In this document: positions 45,679 through 53,203 of the stretch, in pieces
Layout of the letters: each line of letters starts with the position of its first letter
Numbering within the stretch: the first letter of the stretch is position 1
Assembly: GCF_015767275.1 (NCBI RefSeq)
Contig: NZ_JADWMY010000013.1
Span: forward strand, 1 to 64,000
Reading direction: 5' to 3'
From: Herbaspirillum sp. AP02
Lineage (GTDB): Bacteria > Pseudomonadota > Gammaproteobacteria > Burkholderiales > Burkholderiaceae_D
Length of the DNA stretch: 64,000 nt
Notes under the pieces: generated by a model
What the model was told of the DNA's origin: nothing
Database searches by the model: none
The model's input: only the letters and a program-made list of their open reading frames with translations
Program-made: the position numbers and the translations under genes

Positions 45679-47535
45679 TCACAGGAAGCCGATGGAGAAC
45701 CACGGTACGAAGGCCACGATCAGCAGGCCCACCACCAGTGCGCCCAGATAAGGCCAGATACGCTTGACCGCCACGTCCGGATGCACGCGGCCGATGGTGC
45801 AGGCGGCGTAGTAACCCAGGCCGAAGGGCGGTGCGAACAGGCCCACGCCCATGGACAGGATGATCACCATGGCGTAGTGCACTTCGTGCACGCCAATGGC
45901 CTTGGCCACCGGGAACAGCAGCGGTGCGAACAGCACCATCGCCGGGATGCCCTCCAGCACACTACCCAGCACGATGAAGGCCGCAATCGACACCAGCAGG
46001 AAGCCATACTGGCCACCCGGCACGCTGGTCATGGCCTCGGCCAGCGCGTGCGAAAAGCCCGACTGCGTCAGCGCCCAGGACATGCCGGTAGCCGTGCCGA
46101 TGATGAACAGGATGGCCCCCGACAAGGCAGCCGTATCCACCAGCATCGGATACAGCCGCTTCCAGTCGAACTTGCGATAGATCAGCAGGCCCGCTACCAC
46201 CGAATAGGCGATGCCGATGGTGGAGACTTCGGTGGCCGTGGCCACGCCTTCGACCACCGCAGTGCGGATCAGGATAGGCAGCAACAGCGCGGGCAGGGCG
46301 ATGACGAGCGTACGCAGTACCACCTTGCCGGGTGCGCGCTGGATGCCTTCCATGATTTCGGCACTGCGCCAGCGCGCCAGCATCGCCAACAATACCGCCA
46401 GCACGATGCCCGGCATGATGCCGCCGGTGAACAGCGCCGCAATCGATACCCCGGCCACCGAGCCGATGGTGATCAGCACCAGCGAGGGCGGGATGGTCTC
46501 GGCCATGGCGCCGGAGGCCGCCAGCAGCGAGATGAGTTCACCCTCGTGATTGCCGCGCCGCTTCATCTCCGGCAGCAGTACCGGGGCGACTGCCGCCATG
46601 TCGGCGGTCTTGGCGCCGGAAATGCCCGACACCAGCAGCATCGCACCCAGCAGCACATAGTTCAGTCCGCCGCGCACGTGACCCAGCAGCGAAGCCAGGA
46701 AGTCCACCATGGCCTTGGCCATGCCGGTCATCTCCACCAGGTGGCCGAGCAGGATGAACAGCGGCACTGCCAGCAGGATCAGCGAGGACATGCCTTCGTC
46801 GAAGCGTCCCGCCACCACCGCCAGCGGGCTGGTGGTCACGGTCAGCATGAAGGCCACCGTCGCCAGTCCGAAGCAGAAGGCGATGGGAATGCCCAGCAGC
46901 ACCGATACCCCCAGCACCAGACCGAAGAACACCACCAGGTTCCAGTTGCCGATGGCCTGCAGCCAGCCCGCGCCCAGGTACATGGCGCCGGCCACCACCG
47001 CCAGCACGACCAGCACGCCGGCCAGGTCCGCCAGTTTCTGGCGCGAGATGCGCAACAGGCTGATGGCGATCATCAGTGCCGCGCCCACCGCCACGGCCGC
47101 CGCGCGCACCGTGTTGGGCCAACCCAGGGCCGGGGTCTGCACGAACATTTCATCCTCCGCGTATTCCCACATCGGGTGCATGAGGAGCAGCAGCATCACG
47201 CAGGGCGCGATGATGGCCAGGGCCTCGGCCCAGGCCTTGCCGCGTTCGCTCAGGTAGCCCACCAGCACCGTGGTACGCATGTGGGTGCCGCGCCGCAGGG
47301 CCACCACGGCCCCCAGGTTGGCCAGCCACAGGAAGAGGATGGACGCCAGCTCATCGGCCCAAGGGATGGGGCTGTTGAAGATGAAGCGCATCACCACGCC
47401 GGCCAGCAGTACCGCCACTTCACCCACCACCAGTGCTGCTGCCGGGATTTCGATGGCCAGGCCCAGCCACTGTTCCAGGCGCGCCGCCAGTGAGCGCTCG
47501 GCGGTGACCGGCTGCTCCAGCGACAGCGCGCTCAT
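45679..47535 (-). CDS. TRAP transporter fused membrane subunit (DctQ-DctM)
   Basis: A 618-residue inner-membrane protein joining the small DctQ-type subunit (residues 1-~190, four helices; FNSPIPWADELASILFLWLA is the Q-domain signature) and the large DctM-type permease (from ~205, with HLVEMTGMAKAMVDFLASLL and GVGLFAPPFGLGYYAACTIG). TRAP systems use the sodium or proton gradient with a periplasmic binding protein to import organic acids, sugar acids or polyols. The start overlaps the stop of the binding-protein gene by ATGA. Fusion of the two membrane subunits is a recognised variant. It precedes the split transketolase genes. Confidence 0.92.
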   Translation of the reverse strand: MSALSLEQPVTAERSLAARLEQWLGLAIEIPAAALVVGEVAVLLAGVVMRFIFNSPIPWADELASILFLWLANLGAVVALRRGTHMRTTVLVGYLSERGKAWAEALAIIAPCVMLLLLMHPMWEYAEDEMFVQTPALGWPNTVRAAAVAVGAALMIAISLLRISRQKLADLAGVLVVLAVVAGAMYLGAGWLQAIGNWNLVVFFGLVLGVSVLLGIPIAFCFGLATVAFMLTVTTSPLAVVAGRFDEGMSSLILLAVPLFILLGHLVEMTGMAKAMVDFLASLLGHVRGGLNYVLLGAMLLVSGISGAKTADMAAVAPVLLPEMKRRGNHEGELISLLAASGAMAETIPPSLVLITIGSVAGVSIAALFTGGIMPGIVLAVLLAMLARWRSAEIMEGIQRAPGKVVLRTLVIALPALLLPILIRTAVVEGVATATEVSTIGIAYSVVAGLLIYRKFDWKRLYPMLVDTAALSGAILFIIGTATGMSWALTQSGFSHALAEAMTSVPGGQYGFLLVSIAAFIVLGSVLEGIPAMVLFAPLLFPVAKAIGVHEVHYAMVIILSMGVGLFAPPFGLGYYAACTIGRVHPDVAVKRIWPYLGALVVGLLIVAFVPWFSIGFL

Positions 47536-48581
47536 CCCAGGCCTCCGACGCTGTTCTGCAGCAGCTTCCAGGCGTCATCGCCGAACTTGGCGCGCATGTC
47601 CTTGTAGAAGTTGGCCTGGGCCAGTGCCTGCTTGAAGGATTCCTTGTCGGCCTCGATGATCTGCACGCCCTTGCCCTGCAGGTCGTTGCGGGCGAAGCCG
47701 GCCAGCGAGGCAATGTCGGCGCGTTCGTCGGTGGCGGCCTTGTCCAGTTCGCGCCGCACGATTTCCTGGATGTCCTTGGGCAGCTTCTCGAAGGCACGGC
47801 GGTTGCCCAGGATCCAGTAGGCATCCCAGACATGGTTGGAGATGGTGCAGAACTTCTGCACTTCGTAGAGGCGGGCGGTGCTGATGATGGCCAGCGGATT
47901 CTCCTGGCCCTCGACCAGCCGGGTCTGCAACGACGAATAGACTTCATTGAAGTTGATCGGCGTCGGGCTGGCGCCCAGTGCGGTAAACAGCGAGGTCAGC
48001 ATCGGCGCGGCCGGCACCCGCAGCTTCAGGCCCTTGAGATCGCCGGCCGTCTTGATCGGCTTGGTGGAGGTGGTGATCTGGCGGAAGCCATTGTCCCAGG
48101 GCTTGGACATGGTCAGCAGGCCGACCTTCTCGATCTGCGCCCGCACATAGGCACCCAGCGGACCGTCCATGGCCTGCCAGACTTCCTTGTAGTCGTGGAA
48201 GGCGAAGCCGGTGTTGACGATGCCGGCTGCCGGCACCAGCGTGGACAGCACCACGCTGGCCTGGTTGAAGAATTCCACGCCGCCATTGCGGATCTGCGAC
48301 ATCAGGTCGGTGTCCGAGCCCAACTGGTTGGCGGGGAACAGCTTGATTTCCAGACGTCCACTGGTGGCCTCGCGGATGCGGTCGATGGCTTGCTGCGCAC
48401 GCTTGTTGACCGGGTGCGACGGGTCCTGGCCGGTGGCGAACTTGTAGTTGAACTCGGCGGCGTTGGCCGGGCGGCTCATGATGGAAAACAGCGGCAATGC
48501 CGCGCCGACGGCGCCGGCCTTGAGCAGCTGGCGGCGGCTCAGGGTGGTCTTGCCGCGGTTGTTGTCGTTGTCATGGGTCAT
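47532..48581 (-). CDS. TRAP transporter substrate-binding protein (DctP family), Tat-exported
   Basis: A 349-residue periplasmic binding protein. The N-terminus carries a twin-arginine signal (SRRQLLKAGAVGAALPLFSI), with cleavage expected after ANA near residue 41, so it is exported folded. The DctP fold shows LKLFPANQLGSD-like IKLFPANQLGSDTDLMSQIR and DLKGLKLRVPAAPMLTSLFT, where the arginine usually bonds the ligand carboxylate. That favours an acid substrate. The gene is 74 bases after the SDR gene and overlaps the fused membrane subunit, forming one transport unit. Confidence 0.9.
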   Translation of the reverse strand: MTHDNDNNRGKTTLSRRQLLKAGAVGAALPLFSIMSRPANAAEFNYKFATGQDPSHPVNKRAQQAIDRIREATSGRLEIKLFPANQLGSDTDLMSQIRNGGVEFFNQASVVLSTLVPAAGIVNTGFAFHDYKEVWQAMDGPLGAYVRAQIEKVGLLTMSKPWDNGFRQITTSTKPIKTAGDLKGLKLRVPAAPMLTSLFTALGASPTPINFNEVYSSLQTRLVEGQENPLAIISTARLYEVQKFCTISNHVWDAYWILGNRRAFEKLPKDIQEIVRRELDKAATDERADIASLAGFARNDLQGKGVQIIEADKESFKQALAQANFYKDMRAKFGDDAWKLLQNSVGGLG

Positions 48582-48655
48582 GTCAGGTCTCCTGTTGTGT
48601 TCTGGTGGTCGGAAAGATGCCGGCCAGGCCGGCGTGCACGAGCATTAAGCTGCGT

Positions 48656-49405
48656 TTAATGGATCAGCATGCCGCCGTTCACATCCAGCGTGATGCCGGT
48701 GCAGTACTGCGAGAGGTCGCTGCCGAGGAAGACGCAGGCGCCGCCGATGTCGTCGGCCCGGCCCAGGCGTGCCAATGGAATGGTCTCGGCGATCTCGGCC
48801 TTCTTTTCCTCGGTGAGTTTGCCCTTGATGATGTCGGTGCCGATCAGGCCCGGCGTGATGCAGTTGACGCGGATGCCTTCCGGGCCGAACTCGCGGGCCA
48901 TGGCGCGCGCCAGGCCGAGTACGCCAGCCTTGGCGGCCGAGTAGTGCGGGCCTCCGAGGATGCCGCCGCCGCGTTGCGCCGAGACCGAGGAGATGCAGAT
49001 GATCGAGCCACTTTGCTGGGCACGCATGGCCGGCAGTACCGCCTGCGACATGTAGAGCGTGCCGCGCAGGCTGACGTCCAGGATGCGGTCATAGTCGGCG
49101 CCGGTGATCTCCAGCGTCTTGACCGGCTGGGTGATGCCGGCATTGTTGACCAGGATGTCGATGCGCCCGAACTGCTTGAGCACGGCGGCCGCAGCAGCCT
49201 CGCAGGAGGCCTTGTCGGTGACGTCGGTCACCAGGCCCAGGTGATGATCGCCCAGGCCGGCGGCGGCGTCGGACGGATCGGCCTGGGCCAGGTCCAGCAC
49301 CACCACGCGGGCGCCTTGCCTGGCCATCAGGCGTGCCGTGGCGTAACCCAGACCATTGATACCTGCACCGCCGGTAATGACGGCAACCTTGTCCTTGAGC
49401 AGCAT
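48656..49405 (-). CDS. Short-chain dehydrogenase/reductase of the TRAP-transketolase operon
   Basis: A 249-residue classical SDR: cofactor loop TGGAGINGLGYATA near residue 11 (the usual TGxxxGxG with two extra residues), NNAGITQPVK near 89, catalytic serine in ICISSVSAQRGGG and YSAAK (YxxxK) near 156. An acidic residue after strand two (VVLDLAQ) suggests NAD+ preference. GGAG lies before ATG 49405; 69 upstream codons are open but cross the divergent promoter. As the first gene of the operon it probably oxidises the imported polyol or acid to a keto compound that the transketolase then cleaves; the substrate is not known. Confidence 0.86.
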   Translation of the reverse strand: MLLKDKVAVITGGAGINGLGYATARLMARQGARVVVLDLAQADPSDAAAGLGDHHLGLVTDVTDKASCEAAAAAVLKQFGRIDILVNNAGITQPVKTLEITGADYDRILDVSLRGTLYMSQAVLPAMRAQQSGSIICISSVSAQRGGGILGGPHYSAAKAGVLGLARAMAREFGPEGIRVNCITPGLIGTDIIKGKLTEEKKAEIAETIPLARLGRADDIGGACVFLGSDLSQYCTGITLDVNGGMLIH

Positions 49406-49567
49406 GTCGTGTTCTCCAGATGATTTGCGTTCGAGTGAGCAGCAGCGGAGACAGAGCCGGCGCAGAGGGCGCGCAGAGGGTGCATAGATGCGGGCGTGCA
49501 GCGGGCCCGCCGCTGTACCACCCTGTCTCCGTTTTTGTTCTGAGCGCATGGTCGGACTTTCCTCGCC

Positions 49568-49590
49568 TGACGACAAGCGAAGTCTCGTCA
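49568..49590. promoter_or_regulatory. LysR-type box in the SDR/LysR divergent promoter
   Basis: TGACGA (49568-49573) and TCGTCA (49585-49590) form a dyad with an 11-base gap, the T-N11-A arrangement typical for LysR regulators. A third copy of the half-site, ATCGTCAT, begins at about 49605, 21 bases further. All lie within 65 bases of the regulator's start. Confidence 0.6.
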
Positions 49591-49632
49591 TGTTAAAGTG
49601 ACAGATCGTCATCTTAGCTACGGAGCCCGTCC

Positions 49633-50520
49633 ATGGCCGTTCTCCCGCCCCTGCCCAACCTCCAGGCCTTCGAAGCGGTGGCCCGGCGCAAGAGTTTTGC
49701 GCTGGCCGCGGCCGAACTGCATTTGACGGCGTCGGCGGTGAGTCATCAGGTGGCGCGGCTGGAGTCCTATCTCGGCATCCGCCTGTTCGAGCGCAGCGCC
49801 CACGGTGTGCGCATCACCACCGCCGGGGAGAGTTATCTGGCCCGCATCCAGGGGGCGATCTCGGCCATCACTGCCGCTTCGGTGGACGTGCGCCAGGGTG
49901 TCAGCAATACGCTCTACATCCATTCCGCGCCCAGCATTGCCAGCCTGTGGCTGATGGCGCGCCTCAATGATTTCGCGCGCAGCTATCCGGCGATCACTTT
50001 CAATCTCTCGGCCGCGCATTCGCAGAGCAATTTCGAACTGGGAGAGGTGGATGTGGACATCCGCTACGGCATTCCCAACTGGCCGGGGCTGGTGGTGGAG
50101 CCCTTGTTCGAAGAGCGCATCGTGCCGCTGGCCAGTCCGGCCTTCATTCGTGCTGCCCGCATCCGCCGACCTGCCGACCTGCTGGGCGTGAAGCTCATTC
50201 GCAGCAACGTGAGCGTGGTGCAGTGGGCCGATTGGTTCGCGGAGTTTGCGGATGTGCGCCCGCCGGAGCAGTTCGCGGTGCGCTTCGATCGCGCCCAGAT
50301 GTCACTGGACGCGGCCACCCAGGGCCTGGGCGTGGCGCTGGAAAGTGCCACGGTGGCGGCGCGTCATATCGAGGAAAAGAAACTGAAGCCCATCTTCGGG
50401 CTGGACAAGGCGGTGCGGGTCAAGGCCCACTTCGCGGTCTATCCCGCGCACCACGCACGGCGACCGGCGGTCGCGGCCTTCCTGGAATGGTTGCGCGAGC
50501 AGGCGGGCTGCCAGGCGTAG
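49633..50520 (+). CDS. LysR-family regulator of the GcvA-like group
   Basis: A 295-residue LysR-type protein starting LPPLPNLQAFEAVARRKSFA, the form seen in GcvA-like regulators, with the recognition region LTASAVSHQVARLESYLGIR and a C-terminal effector domain. It is divergent from the SDR-TRAP-transketolase operon, with a LysR-type dyad in between, and is therefore the likely regulator of that operon. The ATG at 49633 follows AGCCCG without a strong RBS. Its inducer is presumably the transported compound or its keto product. Confidence 0.87.
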   Translation: MAVLPPLPNLQAFEAVARRKSFALAAAELHLTASAVSHQVARLESYLGIRLFERSAHGVRITTAGESYLARIQGAISAITAASVDVRQGVSNTLYIHSAPSIASLWLMARLNDFARSYPAITFNLSAAHSQSNFELGEVDVDIRYGIPNWPGLVVEPLFEERIVPLASPAFIRAARIRRPADLLGVKLIRSNVSVVQWADWFAEFADVRPPEQFAVRFDRAQMSLDAATQGLGVALESATVAARHIEEKKLKPIFGLDKAVRVKAHFAVYPAHHARRPAVAAFLEWLREQAGCQA

Positions 50521-50587
50521 GTGGCGGTGAATGCCTTGTGATACCGGGTGAAGAAAACAGCAGGGATGAGAGCCGGCGCGTGCCGGC

Positions 50588-51490
50588 CTAGCTGCCCGCC
50601 TTCTGCTGCCGCGCCACTTCATTGCGTTTCATGCCGAGGTATTCGTCCCGGCTGACTTCATGCAGTTGGCGCGGATATTGTTCGGTCGCGTCATACCAGT
50701 TGGCCAGGCGCTTTTCCAGTCGTTGCTCGGCGGGCGCTGCCAGTCCGGAAAGATAGGCGTCGATGGCCAGGTAGTAGCGCATGGTATTGCGCTCCACGGT
50801 GGCACGGGTGCCTTCGATGTATTGCGGCTGTCCCTGTGCATCGCGTTTGACCACGCTGAAGCCGACCTTGTCACGCCCGGCCGTCATCAGGTAGGCGCGC
50901 AAGGCCAGCTTGCTGGCCATGCCATACGAATAGGCATAGCTGAAGTGGAGGAAGGAGCGCTTTTCGTCCAGGGGGATGGATTCGATCTCGATGCGATAGT
51001 TGGAGGTATCCAGCGGCCCCTTCTCGGCCAGCATCGAGGACGAGAAATAGTCGGCGCCGCTGGCGCCGCCGCTGTAGCGCAGGTCGACCCGGTAGGTGCT
51101 GTCGAGGGACTCCTCGGTCTTCTTGCCGACCTGCATGCGCAGGGTGGTCTTTGTGCCATCGTGGAGGAGCCGGCAATACTTGGTGTTCAGGTGCAGGATC
51201 AGGATGTCACACCAGCGGTCGGGGCCGCCCAGGGCTTCGCGCACCTGGGTGAAGGGGTAGTCCAGCACCGCGTAGATATCGCCCTTGACGTTGCCGCCGT
51301 CCTCGCGCGAGTTGAGATAGAGCGGGCGGTGGTAGGCATTGTTGTTGAGCTCCCCCTGCAGCTCCGTGTAGCGGCTTTTCATGGCCGCCGCGCCAGTCTG
51401 GGTTTGGGCGTGTGCCCAGCCGCAGGCGGCCAGGGCCAACGTGGCCGGGAAGATCAGATGCAGGGTCAGACGGGACAACATGGATCGCAA
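50588..51490 (-). CDS. Uncharacterised exported protein
   Basis: I do not recognise the family with certainty. The 300-residue product has a signal peptide (LSRLTLHLIFPATLALAACG, cleavage likely after AHA near residue 28) and a globular domain without membrane segments. The middle (DIYAVLDYPFTQVREALGGP, TYRVDLRYSGG, RSFLHFSYAYSYG) has the alternating pattern of a beta-rich, START/Bet v1-like lipid-binding fold, which is only a suggestion. ATG at 51490 or 51481 could start it. It lies 47 bases after the phospholipase-D-like lipoprotein gene, so the two may act together on envelope lipids. Confidence 0.7.
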   Translation of the reverse strand: MRSMLSRLTLHLIFPATLALAACGWAHAQTQTGAAAMKSRYTELQGELNNNAYHRPLYLNSREDGGNVKGDIYAVLDYPFTQVREALGGPDRWCDILILHLNTKYCRLLHDGTKTTLRMQVGKKTEESLDSTYRVDLRYSGGASGADYFSSSMLAEKGPLDTSNYRIEIESIPLDEKRSFLHFSYAYSYGMASKLALRAYLMTAGRDKVGFSVVKRDAQGQPQYIEGTRATVERNTMRYYLAIDAYLSGLAAPAEQRLEKRLANWYDATEQYPRQLHEVSRDEYLGMKRNEVARQQKAGS

Positions 51491-51537
51491 ACCGGACTCC
51501 TCTTCAATGGTGCAGTGGTTTCAGTATTCGATGCCGG

Positions 51538-52956
51538 CTACAGCAGGCGGGACCAGACGCTGGCGCCGAACTCCTTCATTCTTTCACTGATCGGCCGCTG
51601 TGCCCATTGTTCCTTCGTAATTTCCTTGGAGGCGCCGAGATCCCGGTCGAACATGCTCTTCATCTGGACGCCGAACTGCGGGCTCAGGATCACCGCATTG
51701 ATTTCCTGGTTGTAGACGAAGCTGCGCCAGTCCAGGTTGGTCGAGCCGATGGTGGACCAGACACCGTCGATGATGGCGGTCTTGGAATGCAGCAGGGCAT
51801 CCTGGCGTTCGAAGATGCGTACACCGGCTTCCAGCAGTTCCGCATAGAAGGAGCGCGAGGCATACAGCACCAGCGAGGAATCGCTGTGCGAGGGCAGGAT
51901 CAGGCGCACATCCACGCCGCGCCGGGCGGCATCCTTGAGCGAGTCGCGCAGTTGCGGATCGGGCACGAAGTAGGCATTGGTCAGGTAGATCGAGCTTTCG
52001 GCATGCTGGATGGCGGAGATGAAGGTGGCATAGATGACGCTGTAGGGGTCGTCAGCCGAACTGCCGATGGCGCGCACGATCTCGGTGCCCGCCGGCGCCA
52101 CCGGCGGGAAGTAGCGGTGTTCGCCCAGGTCGGGGCCACGCTGCCTGTTCCAGGTATCGACGAAGAGCTTCTGGAATTCCAACGCCACCGGGCCATCGAT
52201 GCGTACCTGCGTATCGCGCCAGGGAATCTGTTCGCCGTCCTTGTTGACGCGCGGCTTCTTCTTGCGGGTACTGAAGGAGCCGCTGGAATAGACACTGCTG
52301 ATGTTGATGCCGCCGACGAAGGCGGTCTTGCCATCGACCACCAGCAGCTTGCGGTGGTCACGCTGGTTGACCTCCCAGTCCTTGCGCACCTGGGTGGGAT
52401 TGATGGGGTTGTATTCCAGCACCTGGATGCCGGCATCGATCATCGGCTGGAAGAAGGCGCGCGGGGTGTTGATGGAGCCCACGCTGTCATACATCAGGTT
52501 GACCTGCACGCCCTTCTTCTGCATGGAGATCAGCAGGTCGGCGAACTGGCGGCCGACCTCGTCGTCTTCCATGATGTAGGTTTCCATGTTGACGTGGTAG
52601 CGCGCTGCCTGGATGGCCTGCTGCATGGAGGCATAGGTGGCCGGGCCGTCGATGAGCAGCGTCACCTTGTTGCCGGTCACCAGGGGCGAACCGGTGATGG
52701 CACCTTCGATGGCGACGTGGCGGTCCAGCAGGGTGTTGTCGGCGTTCTGGGCGCGCAGCTTGTCCAGCGCGGCCTTGGCCTGCGCTTCGCTGAGGACGCC
52801 GCGTCCGCCTTTCATCTGGATATTGCGGGCCGACTGCGTGTCCATGTCGGGCACGATGGTGGGGAGCGAACTGCAGGCCGCCAGCATCGCGGAGAGCACC
52901 AGCAGCAAGAGCCAGGCAGTGGGCCAGCACTTCGAATTTGTCTTCTTGTTGGTCAT
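51538..52956 (-). CDS. Phospholipase D / cardiolipin synthase-like lipoprotein
   Basis: A 472-residue PLD-superfamily enzyme with two HKD motifs: HRKLLVVDGKTAFVGGINIS near residue 210 and HSKTAIIDGVWSTIGSTNLD near 400. The N-terminus has a lipoprotein signal (LLLLVLSAMLAACSS), so the enzyme is probably anchored in the envelope, unlike ClsA with its two membrane helices. It may make cardiolipin or hydrolyse phospholipids at the outer face. The start at ATG 52956 (MTNKKTNSKC) is set by the signal; the frame is open 32 codons further. It forms an operon with the exported protein downstream. Confidence 0.85.
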   Translation of the reverse strand: MTNKKTNSKCWPTAWLLLLVLSAMLAACSSLPTIVPDMDTQSARNIQMKGGRGVLSEAQAKAALDKLRAQNADNTLLDRHVAIEGAITGSPLVTGNKVTLLIDGPATYASMQQAIQAARYHVNMETYIMEDDEVGRQFADLLISMQKKGVQVNLMYDSVGSINTPRAFFQPMIDAGIQVLEYNPINPTQVRKDWEVNQRDHRKLLVVDGKTAFVGGINISSVYSSGSFSTRKKKPRVNKDGEQIPWRDTQVRIDGPVALEFQKLFVDTWNRQRGPDLGEHRYFPPVAPAGTEIVRAIGSSADDPYSVIYATFISAIQHAESSIYLTNAYFVPDPQLRDSLKDAARRGVDVRLILPSHSDSSLVLYASRSFYAELLEAGVRIFERQDALLHSKTAIIDGVWSTIGSTNLDWRSFVYNQEINAVILSPQFGVQMKSMFDRDLGASKEITKEQWAQRPISERMKEFGASVWSRLL

Positions 52957-53171
52957 GGATGGTTCCCGGTTGGGCGCTGCCATCGACCTCGAGGCTGTCT
53001 CGGATGCCGGGGGAGGGCAACGCTGTGCGGTCGAGTATATGCCCGACAGCAAGGCGATGGCGCAGCGGGAGGCGTGAATCGGAACTGTCCTACAGCGGAA
53101 AGCGGGGGCTGCCTACAGGGCAGGCTGGGGATGACCGCGCTGTGGCATCGCATCTGCGCAGGGAGAGGGCA

Positions 53172-53195
53172 AGGATGGGCCGATCGGCCCATCCT
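53172..53195 (-). terminator. Perfect 24-bp palindrome after the PepSY reductase gene
   Basis: AGGATGGGCC-GATC-GGCCCATCCT is fully symmetrical and can form a 10-bp stem with a GATC loop, nine bases past the reductase stop. The following minus-strand sequence is TTGCCC, so the U-tract is short. Confidence 0.6.
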
Positions 53196-53203
53196 GAAGG
53201 GGG

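Noticed and set aside
45781-47493. 570-codon plus-strand open frame opposite the TRAP membrane gene
   Set aside because: Gln/His/Arg-rich mirror of a hydrophobic membrane protein; no RBS and no domain.
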